A stretch of 64,000 bases of DNA from positions 14,642 through 78,641 of the forward strand of contig DBWQ01000023.1 of NCBI GenBank assembly GCA_002308995.1. The letters run 5' to 3'. Positions 55,594 to 62,701 of the stretch are shown here, piece by piece. How positions within the stretch are numbered: position 1 is the first letter of the stretch; each line of letters begins with the position of its first letter. This stretch comes from Clostridiales bacterium UBA1234. Lineage in GTDB: Bacteria; Bacillota; Clostridia; TANB77; UBA1234. Position numbers and translations under genes: made by a program. The notes below the pieces were generated by a model. That model saw nothing but the letters and a program-made list of their open reading frames with translations. It had not been told where the DNA came from and ran no database searches.

Positions 55594-56421
55594 TTACTTA
55601 TTTTCAGCAGCGGTTTCATCATTCGTATCTTCATTATTAGACATGTCAAAATCAAATGCTTCAAAACGATATAAGAAGGTAAACATCTCTGCATAGCTAA
55701 GTCTTTCGTCAAGCCATAAATCGTTGTCCCAACCAAGTAGTACGCCAGACTCATTAAAGGTGGTGATAATACTCTCAGCACTATAGCCACTACCGCCCTC
55801 TGCAAGTAAACTAAACATTAATACTAAGAATTCTCTTCTTGTAATCTTTCCAAAGTATGGCGTCATGCCATAGAAGAAAATATCTTTATATTTAACATTG
55901 GAATATTTAGCAAGTTCTGTATTACGATAATCACGGTTGTTGATAAGCATCGCAGCTCTATACCTAGCAAGGGAAATATACAAGAAAAAGTCCTTTGCCG
56001 TTTCGCGATCTACAAGAGACATATGTGACGAAACATTTGACTCTGCATGATCCATGTAAGTAACAACCTGACGATATTCCTCTGGTGTTAAAGTACTCTT
56101 TTTAAGATAATTATTGATGTTCGTAATTAATCCAGCAATCACAGGATTGATATTCTCTGTATAGCCAAGTGTTTGAATGATGCCACTCTTTTTTGCCTTT
56201 ACATCTTTCACACGTAAGTAGCGAAGTAACAAGGCATAAAAATCCTCGTTGGTAACATCCTTTTTTAACTCATTTTGTGTTCTCATAGAAGTGATTCCTT
56301 TAGAAAGGCACCACTCATATCCAGGCGTGCCCCACCATGCGGCAAAAGAGACAGGCATAATATTGACTGCCACAAGAAGCATGATCACTATTCTTTTGAT
56401 AAGTGTCTTTTGATTTTTCAT
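55594..56421 (-). CDS. Secreted protein of the pilus operon with SLH-like repeats
   Basis: A 275-residue protein with a signal peptide (1-28, ending PVSFAA). It contains helical repeats with ITRREFLVLMFSLLAEGG and LDERLSYAEMFTFLYRF, which look like degenerate SLH modules. As first full gene of the pilus operon it may anchor the machine to the cell wall. It ends in an acidic tail. Confidence 0.6.
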   Translation of the reverse strand: MKNQKTLIKRIVIMLLVAVNIMPVSFAAWWGTPGYEWCLSKGITSMRTQNELKKDVTNEDFYALLLRYLRVKDVKAKKSGIIQTLGYTENINPVIAGLITNINNYLKKSTLTPEEYRQVVTYMDHAESNVSSHMSLVDRETAKDFFLYISLARYRAAMLINNRDYRNTELAKYSNVKYKDIFFYGMTPYFGKITRREFLVLMFSLLAEGGSGYSAESIITTFNESGVLLGWDNDLWLDERLSYAEMFTFLYRFEAFDFDMSNNEDTNDETAAENK

Positions 56422-56531
56422 TTTCTCACCTTTTTATCCATATTTTCCATAAAATATTGTTTCTTAAAATTGGAACAAATATACATACTATCTGCCTTTG
56501 CTTTCTTACAGCGAACTACACTTCTACGCAT
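56418..56531 (-). CDS. Possible 37-aa small protein upstream of the pilus operon
   Basis: An ATG frame of 37 codons starting MRRSVVRCKK and containing two cysteines overlaps the next start as ATGA. It begins about 12 nt after the expected transcription start and lacks a clear ribosome site. It may be a leader peptide or chance. Confidence 0.35.
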   Translation of the reverse strand: MRRSVVRCKKAKADSMYICSNFKKQYFMENMDKKVRK

Positions 56532-56549
56532 TAACTAATTTCATTTACC

Positions 56550-56578
56550 ATTCTATATAATAATATATAAAAAGACAA
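56550..56578 (-). promoter_or_regulatory. Promoter of the pilus operon
   Basis: -35 TTGTCT (56573-56578), 17 bp spacer, -10 TAGAAT (56550-56555) on the minus strand. Confidence 0.65.
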
Positions 56579-56624
56579 TACTCGCACTTAATTTGTAACA
56601 AAAATTTAATATAATTGTAACATT

Positions 56625-57779
56625 TCATCCATCATTTCTTAAACGATTCACGATTTCTTTTAACATTTTCACCACATATTCCATTTCACTAAAAGAATTT
56701 TCTCGCCCAAAGGTAAATCTAACCGTGCTATTTGCTTCTTGGTCACTTAAACCAATCGCTTTTAAAACATGAGAAGGACTACTATCATGGCTATTACAAG
56801 CAGAACCACTTGAACAGCAAATACCCTTTTCCGCAAGAAGAAGTGTCACCACTCTCCCATCCACACCCTCAAAAGAAAAATTCACATTGCCAGGATGACG
56901 TTTTACTCGATGGCCATTCAAATGGCAAAAAGGAATTTGCTTTTGAACCTCTTTGATAAAAGCCTCTCGCAAAGAAACAAGTTTTGTCGCATAGTCACTT
57001 TGCTCTTTCACAATCAATTCAAGAGCTTTCCCCAATCCTACAATACCAGCCACATTCTCCGTACCAGCACGCATGCCAAATTCTTGATGACCACCAAAAA
57101 TCAGAGGCTCTATTTTAGTACCTTTTTTCACATACAAAGCACCAACGCCCTTGGGACCATAAAACTTATGAGCAGAAAGAGAAAGTAAATCAACACCAAG
57201 CTTTTGCACATCCACCGGTAAACACCCCATAGCTTGCACCGCATCCACATGAAATAAAACATGATGCCTCTTGGCAATTTTGCCAATCTCTTCAATCGGC
57301 TCAATCGTACCAATTTCATTATTTGCAAACATAATTGAAATTAAAACCGTATCCTCACGAATCGCATCATCAAGCTGATTCAAATTAATCTCACCCTTTG
57401 CATCCACATCCAGATAGGTAACATCAAATCCCTCTTTTTCAAGCCACGCACAAGAATTCAAAATAGCCTTATGTTCAATTTTAGACGTAATCAAATGCCT
57501 CCCCTTACCCGCATGCGCACGCATCACCCCGCAAAGCGCCCAATTATCCGACTCACTTCCACCAGACGTAAAAAAAATCTCCTCTGGAAACACTGCCCCA
57601 ATCGCAAGCTGTACCCTCCTTCGAGCACACTCAATCGCCTCACGGCTCACACGCGCAAGCGGATACACCGAAGACGCATTTCCAAACTCCTCTTTCCAAA
57701 ACGGAAGCATCTCCACTAGCACCACATCCCTCACCATCGTCGTCGCCGCATGATCCAAATACACCAAACTCAAAATCAT
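56625..57779 (-). CDS. Cysteine desulfurase (NifS/IscS-like)
   Basis: PLP enzyme that takes sulfur from cysteine for Fe-S clusters or tRNA thiolation. The 384-residue protein has YLDHAATT at the start, the PLP lysine in SLSAHKFYGPKG and the active-site cysteine in GICCSSGSAC. The ATG at 57779 follows AAAGGTGG; a slightly longer frame has no better site. No iscU or thiI gene is next to it. Fe-S demand is clear from the hydrogenase nearby. Confidence 0.93.
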   Translation of the reverse strand: MILSLVYLDHAATTMVRDVVLVEMLPFWKEEFGNASSVYPLARVSREAIECARRRVQLAIGAVFPEEIFFTSGGSESDNWALCGVMRAHAGKGRHLITSKIEHKAILNSCAWLEKEGFDVTYLDVDAKGEINLNQLDDAIREDTVLISIMFANNEIGTIEPIEEIGKIAKRHHVLFHVDAVQAMGCLPVDVQKLGVDLLSLSAHKFYGPKGVGALYVKKGTKIEPLIFGGHQEFGMRAGTENVAGIVGLGKALELIVKEQSDYATKLVSLREAFIKEVQKQIPFCHLNGHRVKRHPGNVNFSFEGVDGRVVTLLLAEKGICCSSGSACNSHDSSPSHVLKAIGLSDQEANSTVRFTFGRENSFSEMEYVVKMLKEIVNRLRNDG

Positions 57780-57823
57780 CCCACCTTTCCTCATATACTA
57801 TGCAGCAAAACCATAAGCGTTCA

Positions 57824-57931
57824 AAGGGACCGGCCAAGAGGGACGCTGGATTTTGGTCGCTCGCCAATTTTAGAACCGCAGAGCGCCAAGGCTTTCCGGG
57901 CCCCTTCCGCGACCAAAAGGGACAGACCTTG
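57824..57931 (+). repeat. Inverted-repeat element, copy A
   Basis: About 108 bp with an internal imperfect palindrome (GATTTTGGTCGC with GCGACCAAAA). A similar copy in opposite orientation lies at 59718-59829. A 22-nt end block (57909-57930) is identical in both copies. Confidence 0.82.
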
Positions 57932-58018
57932 TTTTCTACTAAAAAATATAGCTTTATTCTTTACTTTTTCTAAGCAATCATATATGATGAAAAAAAATAT
58001 TGAAAGGTGGAAAATCTC

Positions 58019-58591
58019 ATGGCAAATTCAAAGTTAATTATCGTAGAAGGGCCTCAAGGTGCTGGTAAAACTACTGTAACAGATTATATTCGTTTCTTTT
58101 TGCCGCACACCAATCTATATCGCTTATGCGGAACATCCGATAAAACCACTACCGGCAAAGAAAAAGCAGCCAAGATGTATGATGGATTGCTTAACTATAT
58201 AGAATCACTTCAGAATGATTCTATTAACCTTTTGTTTGACAGAACGTTCTTCACGGAAGAAATCTACTGCAGACTAGGTTTTAAGGATTATTCATTTTCA
58301 GATGTATACGAAAGACTTCTTGAAAGATTTGCAAAATTCGATTTTGATTTTTACTACATTACGTTGTATTTGAATGATGAAAATGAATATGCTAAGCGAC
58401 TTATCCGTGATGATAAAGGGATTACCGACTATGCCAAATACACCGTTGAGAGTAGCATCAATCAGCAAAAAGCATACTTACAAATGGCTGATGAAATTGA
58501 GAAAAAATATCCACATATTCACGTCATCAAGTTTAATAACCTGGTGCCATTAGAAGAAATGCAGGAAAAAATAAAACAGCTTCTAAGTTAG
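58019..58591 (+). CDS. Thymidylate/deoxynucleoside kinase-like P-loop protein
   Basis: A 190-residue P-loop nucleotide kinase with Walker A GPQGAGKTT (11-19) and the motif FDRTFFTEEIY, a DR(S/T)-type substrate box. A lid-like segment carries RLIRDDKG. It resembles thymidylate kinase and deoxynucleoside kinase families, but its exact substrate is unclear. The ATG at 58019 has AAAGGTGG 8 nt upstream; a GTG at 58007 lies inside that site. It is between the inverted repeats and convergent with the CDF gene, so lateral acquisition is possible. Confidence 0.75.
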   Translation: MANSKLIIVEGPQGAGKTTVTDYIRFFLPHTNLYRLCGTSDKTTTGKEKAAKMYDGLLNYIESLQNDSINLLFDRTFFTEEIYCRLGFKDYSFSDVYERLLERFAKFDFDFYYITLYLNDENEYAKRLIRDDKGITDYAKYTVESSINQQKAYLQMADEIEKKYPHIHVIKFNNLVPLEEMQEKIKQLLS

Positions 58592-58625
58592 TATCTTCGA
58601 TGCATTGTTTATGTAAAAAGACAAA

Positions 58626-58662
58626 TAAAAAGTCCATTCTTTTCGAGAATGGACTTTTTCTA
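58626..58662. terminator. Bidirectional terminator between kinase and CDF genes
   Basis: AAAAAGTCCATTCT pairs with AGAATGGACTTTTT around a 5-nt loop, with T runs on both sides. Confidence 0.9.
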
Positions 58663-59538
58663 TTAAGCAGGATTTACATGGACAATTACATCATGAACAT
58701 TTTCTTCTTCTAAGATTTCCGCCTTCATCTTTCCCACGATATCATGGCTTTCTCTTACTGTCATATCACCATCAACGGACACTTTGATAATAATAATATA
58801 CGCAGTTCCTGTTGCCTTTGATGTAATTTTATCAATGTGTTTAATCTGTTTGTAGGAATTGATAATCTCTTTTATCTTAGCCAATTCCTTTTCTGGAATC
58901 GAAGCATCTAGCAAAACGTTATAACTCTCCATGAAAAACTCGACAGCCGTGTAAAAAATTCTAATAGAAATCAGAATTGCCACCACACCATCAAGCCAAA
59001 AAATTTTAAAATAAGTTGCAATAACGCCAATCAAAACTGAAATCGTTGTATAAACATCGTTGATATGATCCTTGGAATTCGCCAGCACCAAAATGTTATT
59101 TGCTTTTTTGCCAATCATATTGGTATAAAAATATAAAATAAACTTTGTAAAAATGGTAATTAAACAAACAATAATGAGTGACGTTGAAAACTCTATATGG
59201 TCTTTCATCACCAATGAGTTCACACCATCCACAACAATTTTGAGTGCCAAATACCCCATAACAAGGCTAATGATTAGCGAAAAAACATATTCTGCTTTTC
59301 CATGGCCGTAGTTATGCCCGTCATCAGAAGGCTCGCCCGCAATTTTGCCACCAATAAATGTCATCAAAGACGATAAAATATCTGTTCCACTATTAATGCT
59401 ATCTGCCAAAAGAGCATGGCTCTTTGTAGCAAGTGAAACCACCATTTTTATAATAAACAAAAAGATATTAGCAATAATCCCCACAAGCCCAACTGCTTTT
59501 GTTTCTTTACTTCTTTCTTCTATCCAAGATTGTTCCAT
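58663..59538 (-). CDS. Cation diffusion facilitator (CDF) transporter
   Basis: A metal/H+ antiporter of 291 residues with six transmembrane segments. Conserved acidic and His ligands occur in ALLADSINSGTDIL and NSKDHINDVYTT (TM2 and TM5), and the family block HNYGHGKAEYVFSL is present. A cytoplasmic C-terminal domain ends DVIVHVNP. The substrate may be Mn, Fe or Zn. The ATG at 59538 follows GGAGGGTG. It is convergent with the kinase gene. Confidence 0.93.
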   Translation of the reverse strand: MEQSWIEERSKETKAVGLVGIIANIFLFIIKMVVSLATKSHALLADSINSGTDILSSLMTFIGGKIAGEPSDDGHNYGHGKAEYVFSLIISLVMGYLALKIVVDGVNSLVMKDHIEFSTSLIIVCLITIFTKFILYFYTNMIGKKANNILVLANSKDHINDVYTTISVLIGVIATYFKIFWLDGVVAILISIRIFYTAVEFFMESYNVLLDASIPEKELAKIKEIINSYKQIKHIDKITSKATGTAYIIIIKVSVDGDMTVRESHDIVGKMKAEILEEENVHDVIVHVNPA

Positions 59539-59717
59539 TCTTTCGTCACCCTCCACAGTTTCTTATTGTATCAAACTCGAAACTAAATTTCAATATCTTC
59601 GATTTTTCGTAACATGTCCTCATCTATTTTCCATTCTTTGCTATTAGCTTTAGCAAATTTTGGTTCTAAAAACCTTTTTGGAGTCGTTTTGAACTTCGCT
59701 TGCGAGAAGCCTTTTAG

Positions 59718-59829
59718 AAGGTCTGTCCCTTTTGGTCGCCTAGCGTGTCCGAAAAGCCTTGGCGCTGAGTGGCTTTAAAATTAGCGAGCGAACAAAATCC
59801 AGCGTCCCTCTTGTTCGCCCCTTGTTTTT
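59718..59829 (-). repeat. Inverted-repeat element, copy B
   Basis: Inverted copy of 57824-57931, identical over 22 nt at one end (59718-59739) and similar over the rest, including the AGCGCCAAGGCTTT and AGAGGGACGCTGGATTTTG blocks. Its far end supplies the -35 of the smpB promoter. The rest of the 59539-59862 gap shows no gene. Confidence 0.82.
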
Positions 59830-59839
59830 ATGGTATAAT
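59811..59839 (+). promoter_or_regulatory. Promoter of smpB, partly inside the repeat
   Basis: -35 TTGTTC (59811-59816), 17 bp spacer, extended -10 TGGTATAAT (59834-59839). The -35 is in the end of repeat copy B. Confidence 0.75.
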
Positions 59840-59862
59840 GTGTTGTGTTTGGAGGTTATTCT

Positions 59863-60315
59863 ATGAAACAAGTACGTGAGAATATTGCTACGAATCCGAA
59901 GGCGCTTCATGATTTTTTTATTGATGATAAGATTGAGTGTGGGATTGAGCTTGTGGGGACTGAGGTGAAGTCGGTTCGTGCTGGTAAAGTGAATATGAAA
60001 GATAGTTATGCTAGTATTAAAAATGCTGAGCTTTTTGTTTATAATATGCATATTAGTCCTTTTGAGAAAGGGAATATTTTTAACAAGGATCCGATGCGTC
60101 CTCGTAAGCTGTTGGTGCATAAGCAAGAGATTCGTAGGCTGATTGGTTTGGTGAAGCAAAAAGGGGTGACTCTTGTTCCTCTAGCGATATATTGGGATAG
60201 AAACCATATTAAGTTGGAGCTGGCTGTGGCACGTGGTAAGAAGCTTTATGATAAGCGTGATGATATTGCGAAAAAAGATGCTGAGAGGCGACTTCAACAA
60301 AAAGAGTTCGATTGA
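59863..60315 (+). CDS. smpB: tmRNA-binding protein SmpB
   Basis: Brings tmRNA to stalled ribosomes for trans-translation. The 150-residue protein has the family blocks [34 protein letters not shown] and [11 protein letters not shown], and a basic C-terminus ending KEFD. The ATG at 59863 follows GGAGGT. No tmRNA gene is seen nearby. In an organism with many potential stalls at CGG, the rescue pathway may be important; this is inference. Confidence 0.96.
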   Translation: MKQVRENIATNPKALHDFFIDDKIECGIELVGTEVKSVRAGKVNMKDSYASIKNAELFVYNMHISPFEKGNIFNKDPMRPRKLLVHKQEIRRLIGLVKQKGVTLVPLAIYWDRNHIKLELAVARGKKLYDKRDDIAKKDAERRLQQKEFD

Positions 60316-60337
60316 TTTTTAATCAATCGAACTCTTT
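60301..60337. terminator. Bidirectional terminator shared by smpB and maf, overlapping both coding ends
   Basis: A perfect 17-bp stem (60301-60317 with 60321-60337) and a TTT loop contain both stop codons. Each arm encodes KEFD-stop on its own strand. T runs follow on both sides. Confidence 0.92.
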
Positions 60338-60904
60338 GATTTCATATCCCCATTCTTTTAATTGTTGATAGATTCTGCAAACTGGCAATCCTACGATGCT
60401 TTTATAATCGCCTTCGATTTTGCTGATAAAGAGTGATGCTTTGGTTTCGATGGAATATCCTGCTGAGGTGTAGACGTTTTCTTCGTGATCGATGTACCAG
60501 TTAATTTCTTCATCTGTCATTTTGTTAAAATATACTTTGGCGATGTCGCAAAATGTTGCCTGTTTGTTTTTTTCTTGATCTATCATGGTAACGCCGGTTA
60601 CTGCTAAGTTGACATTGCCAGATAGTTTTTTGATATTTTGAAATGCTTCTTCTCTGTTTTGTGGTTTTTCAAATTTTTCACCATCCATGTAGCCGATGGT
60701 GTCTGCTGCTATGATGATGCTATCGGTTACTTTTTGACTAACGTTTTGTGCTTTTCGTTTAGATAATTCCATGACGTAGCCTTCTGGCTCTACAAATTCT
60801 ATATCTTCTGATACATTACTAGCAACCACTTCACATGGAAGTCCTGCCATTTCTAAGAGTTGCTTTCTCCACTTGGAATTGGAGGCAAGTACAATTCTTT
60901 TCAT
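60323..60904 (-). CDS. maf: Maf-like nucleotide pyrophosphatase
   Basis: Maf/HAM1-like house-cleaning hydrolase of dTTP/UTP and modified nucleotides. The 193-residue protein has ASNSKWRKQLLEMAG at the start, the conserved SKRKA block and the catalytic-region motif AADTIGYMDG, followed by YTSAGYSIE and GDYKSIVGLP. It is convergent with smpB and 2 bp downstream of the oxidoreductase gene. Confidence 0.94.
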   Translation of the reverse strand: MKRIVLASNSKWRKQLLEMAGLPCEVVASNVSEDIEFVEPEGYVMELSKRKAQNVSQKVTDSIIIAADTIGYMDGEKFEKPQNREEAFQNIKKLSGNVNLAVTGVTMIDQEKNKQATFCDIAKVYFNKMTDEEINWYIDHEENVYTSAGYSIETKASLFISKIEGDYKSIVGLPVCRIYQQLKEWGYEIKEFD

Positions 60905-60906
60905 TC

Positions 60907-62109
60907 TTATAAACTCCTTTTATACTCTATCATCTTTTTCTCAATACCTTCTACTGCTATGTTTGCGCTTTTGATTGCCTCACTGATATTAGCATTTCGG
61001 CATGTTAAATCGCCACCTGCAAATACGTTTTCTCTGCTAGTCTCGCCGTTTTCGTTTACTTGTACCAAATCCTCATCTGTTAGTTTAATATCCTCTAGTA
61101 TTGTTAGATCTGGCAAAGAACCAATCGCTATGACCACTGTATCACATTTATAGGTTGTGTTATTTTGACATTTCACCATACCAACGGATTCATTCCCCAT
61201 GATATCTGTTACGACACTATTTGGAACTACGTTGATGCCACTTTCAATGGCGGCAATGATTTCTTTTTGGTTTGCTTTCATTTCTTCACGGGCACGTCTG
61301 TATAAAACATTGACAGTTTTGGCACCTTTTTCTTTGACGGTTCTTGCTACGTCCATTGCCACGTTGCCACCGCCAATGACAACTACGTTTTCAAATTTGA
61401 TATACTCAATTCTTTTTAAGAAATCTTTAGCATTATATACGCCTCTTTTATCGGTGCCATTCACCATTAATCGTTTTGGATTATCACATCCGATGGCTAA
61501 GAACACTGCACGATAGCCTTGTCTAAACAAATCTCCCAAAATAAAATCTTTGCCAAATTCTTTTCCCACTTCCACTTCCATTCTTGCCATAGTGATAGCA
61601 TCTACGGTATCGTACATCAATTCTTTTGGCAAGCGGTTCTCTGGAATGCCATATTGTAAAATGCCCCCAACTTCGGTTGTTTTTTCAAACAAAGTGACTG
61701 CGTATCCTCTACGCTCTAACTGAATGGCAGCTGTTAACCCAGCAGGACCTGCGCCAACAACCGCAATTCTTTCTTTGTTTAACACTTTATTGCCTGTTTT
61801 ACCAGCGGTGCTGTTCTTTAACCCCCAATCTGATACAAACGCCTCTAACGCGCCGATTTCAACCGGCTCTCCTTTCTCGCTTTGAATGCACTTTCCCATA
61901 CATTGTGAATCGTGTGAACACACACGCCCACATACACTTCCAAAATGACTTTTTTCTAATATAATTTTATAGGCTTCTTCTAAATTATCTTCTTTGATGC
62001 ATTTAATAAATTTGGGAATATCAATTCCAATAGGACAGCCTTTTACACACATAGGATTCTCACATCCTAAGCATTTAGATGCTTTTTCTTTTGCTTCATT
62101 TAAATCCAT
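60907..62109 (-). CDS. NAD(P)H-dependent FAD/Fe-S oxidoreductase (NfnB/GltD-like)
   Basis: A 400-residue glutamate-synthase-beta-type oxidoreductase. An N-terminal Fe-S region (C13, C16, C21, C25 and a second set near CGRVCSHDSQCMGKC) is followed by an FAD site AVVGAGPAGLTAA and an NADPH site VIGGGNVAMDVART. A late FAD block (NVFAGGDLT) completes it. It may pass electrons between NADPH and ferredoxin as NfnB does, which would suit the nearby hydrogenase. The partner NfnA is not in the window, so the precise role is open. Confidence 0.85.
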   Translation of the reverse strand: MDLNEAKEKASKCLGCENPMCVKGCPIGIDIPKFIKCIKEDNLEEAYKIILEKSHFGSVCGRVCSHDSQCMGKCIQSEKGEPVEIGALEAFVSDWGLKNSTAGKTGNKVLNKERIAVVGAGPAGLTAAIQLERRGYAVTLFEKTTEVGGILQYGIPENRLPKELMYDTVDAITMARMEVEVGKEFGKDFILGDLFRQGYRAVFLAIGCDNPKRLMVNGTDKRGVYNAKDFLKRIEYIKFENVVVIGGGNVAMDVARTVKEKGAKTVNVLYRRAREEMKANQKEIIAAIESGINVVPNSVVTDIMGNESVGMVKCQNNTTYKCDTVVIAIGSLPDLTILEDIKLTDEDLVQVNENGETSRENVFAGGDLTCRNANISEAIKSANIAVEGIEKKMIEYKRSL

Positions 62110-62247
62110 TTTAAAACCTCTTTTCTCTTGTTCTTAGTTAAATTATAAAACAAGTTAAAAGATAAAACAATAGAAAAAAATAGCAAATGAAATCAAAAAA
62201 AATCTTATTCTATAGCTTTCATCTTTTTCATTTTTTGATTCAACACG

Positions 62248-62430
62248 TTATTCTTTCGTTCTTCTTTTCCATAGTTTTTTAAAATCATTTTTTCTTTTTT
62301 CTAATGTTGCGTATTCATTTTGTTTCGCCTCTATTTTTTGCAATTTTGTGTTTATATGTTTCATTTCTTTATGAATTTCTTTTAAATCATTTTGTATTTT
62401 GGTAAGAATTGAGTAAAGTTTTTCATCCAT
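62248..62430 (-). CDS. Small coiled-coil protein (60 aa)
   Basis: A charged helical protein starting MDEKLYSILTKIQNDL, with heptad repeats through most of its length and a basic end. The ATG at 62430 is 6 nt after GGAGGT; an ATG two codons earlier overlaps that site. A very good promoter lies upstream, which argues that it is real. I do not recognise the family. Confidence 0.65.
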   Translation of the reverse strand: MDEKLYSILTKIQNDLKEIHKEMKHINTKLQKIEAKQNEYATLEKRKNDFKKLWKRRTKE

Positions 62431-62460
62431 ATTCATACCTCCTTTGTATCGATTGATGAT

Positions 62461-62489
62461 AATATATCACATAAAAAATAGAAAGTCAA
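62461..62489 (-). promoter_or_regulatory. Promoter of the small coiled-coil gene
   Basis: -35 TTGACT (62484-62489), 17 bp spacer, extended -10 TGATATATT (62461-62466). The -10 is inside the palindrome TGATA-TAT-TATCA. Confidence 0.75.
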
Positions 62490-62574
62490 ACATATTTTCT
62501 CGATAATGTAATAAAACATTCACACGATTAAAAAAAATCAATGATATCTAACAGTAATAATGATTTAAATGCAA

Positions 62575-62610
62575 CAAAAAGCAACCAAGCGATATACTTG
62601 ATTGCTTTTT
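62575..62610. terminator. Terminator downstream of the hydrogenase gene
   Basis: The stem GCAACCAAG (62581-62589) with CTTGATTGC (62597-62605) has A/T runs on both sides, so it works for minus-strand transcripts from the hydrogenase. Confidence 0.82.
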
Positions 62611-62637
62611 ATTGATACGTTTTGCTTCGACGTTATT

Positions 62638-62667
62638 GGGGACACTCCTCTTTCGAGGGGTGTCCCC
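62638..62667. repeat. GC-rich palindrome GGGGACACTCC
   Basis: A perfect 13-bp stem with TTTC loop in an AT-rich gap, followed by AGTTTTTT on the plus strand. A second 9-bp hairpin (62682-62704) overlaps the hydrogenase stop. It resembles REP-like mobile palindromes. Confidence 0.7.
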
Positions 62668-62701
62668 AGTTTTTTCAGCAGTAGATTTTGTCTTGCAAAA
62701 T

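Noticed and set aside
59740..60159. Open frame antisense to smpB
   Set aside because: It overlaps the well-supported smpB gene and the repeat element, and has no ribosome site or family match.
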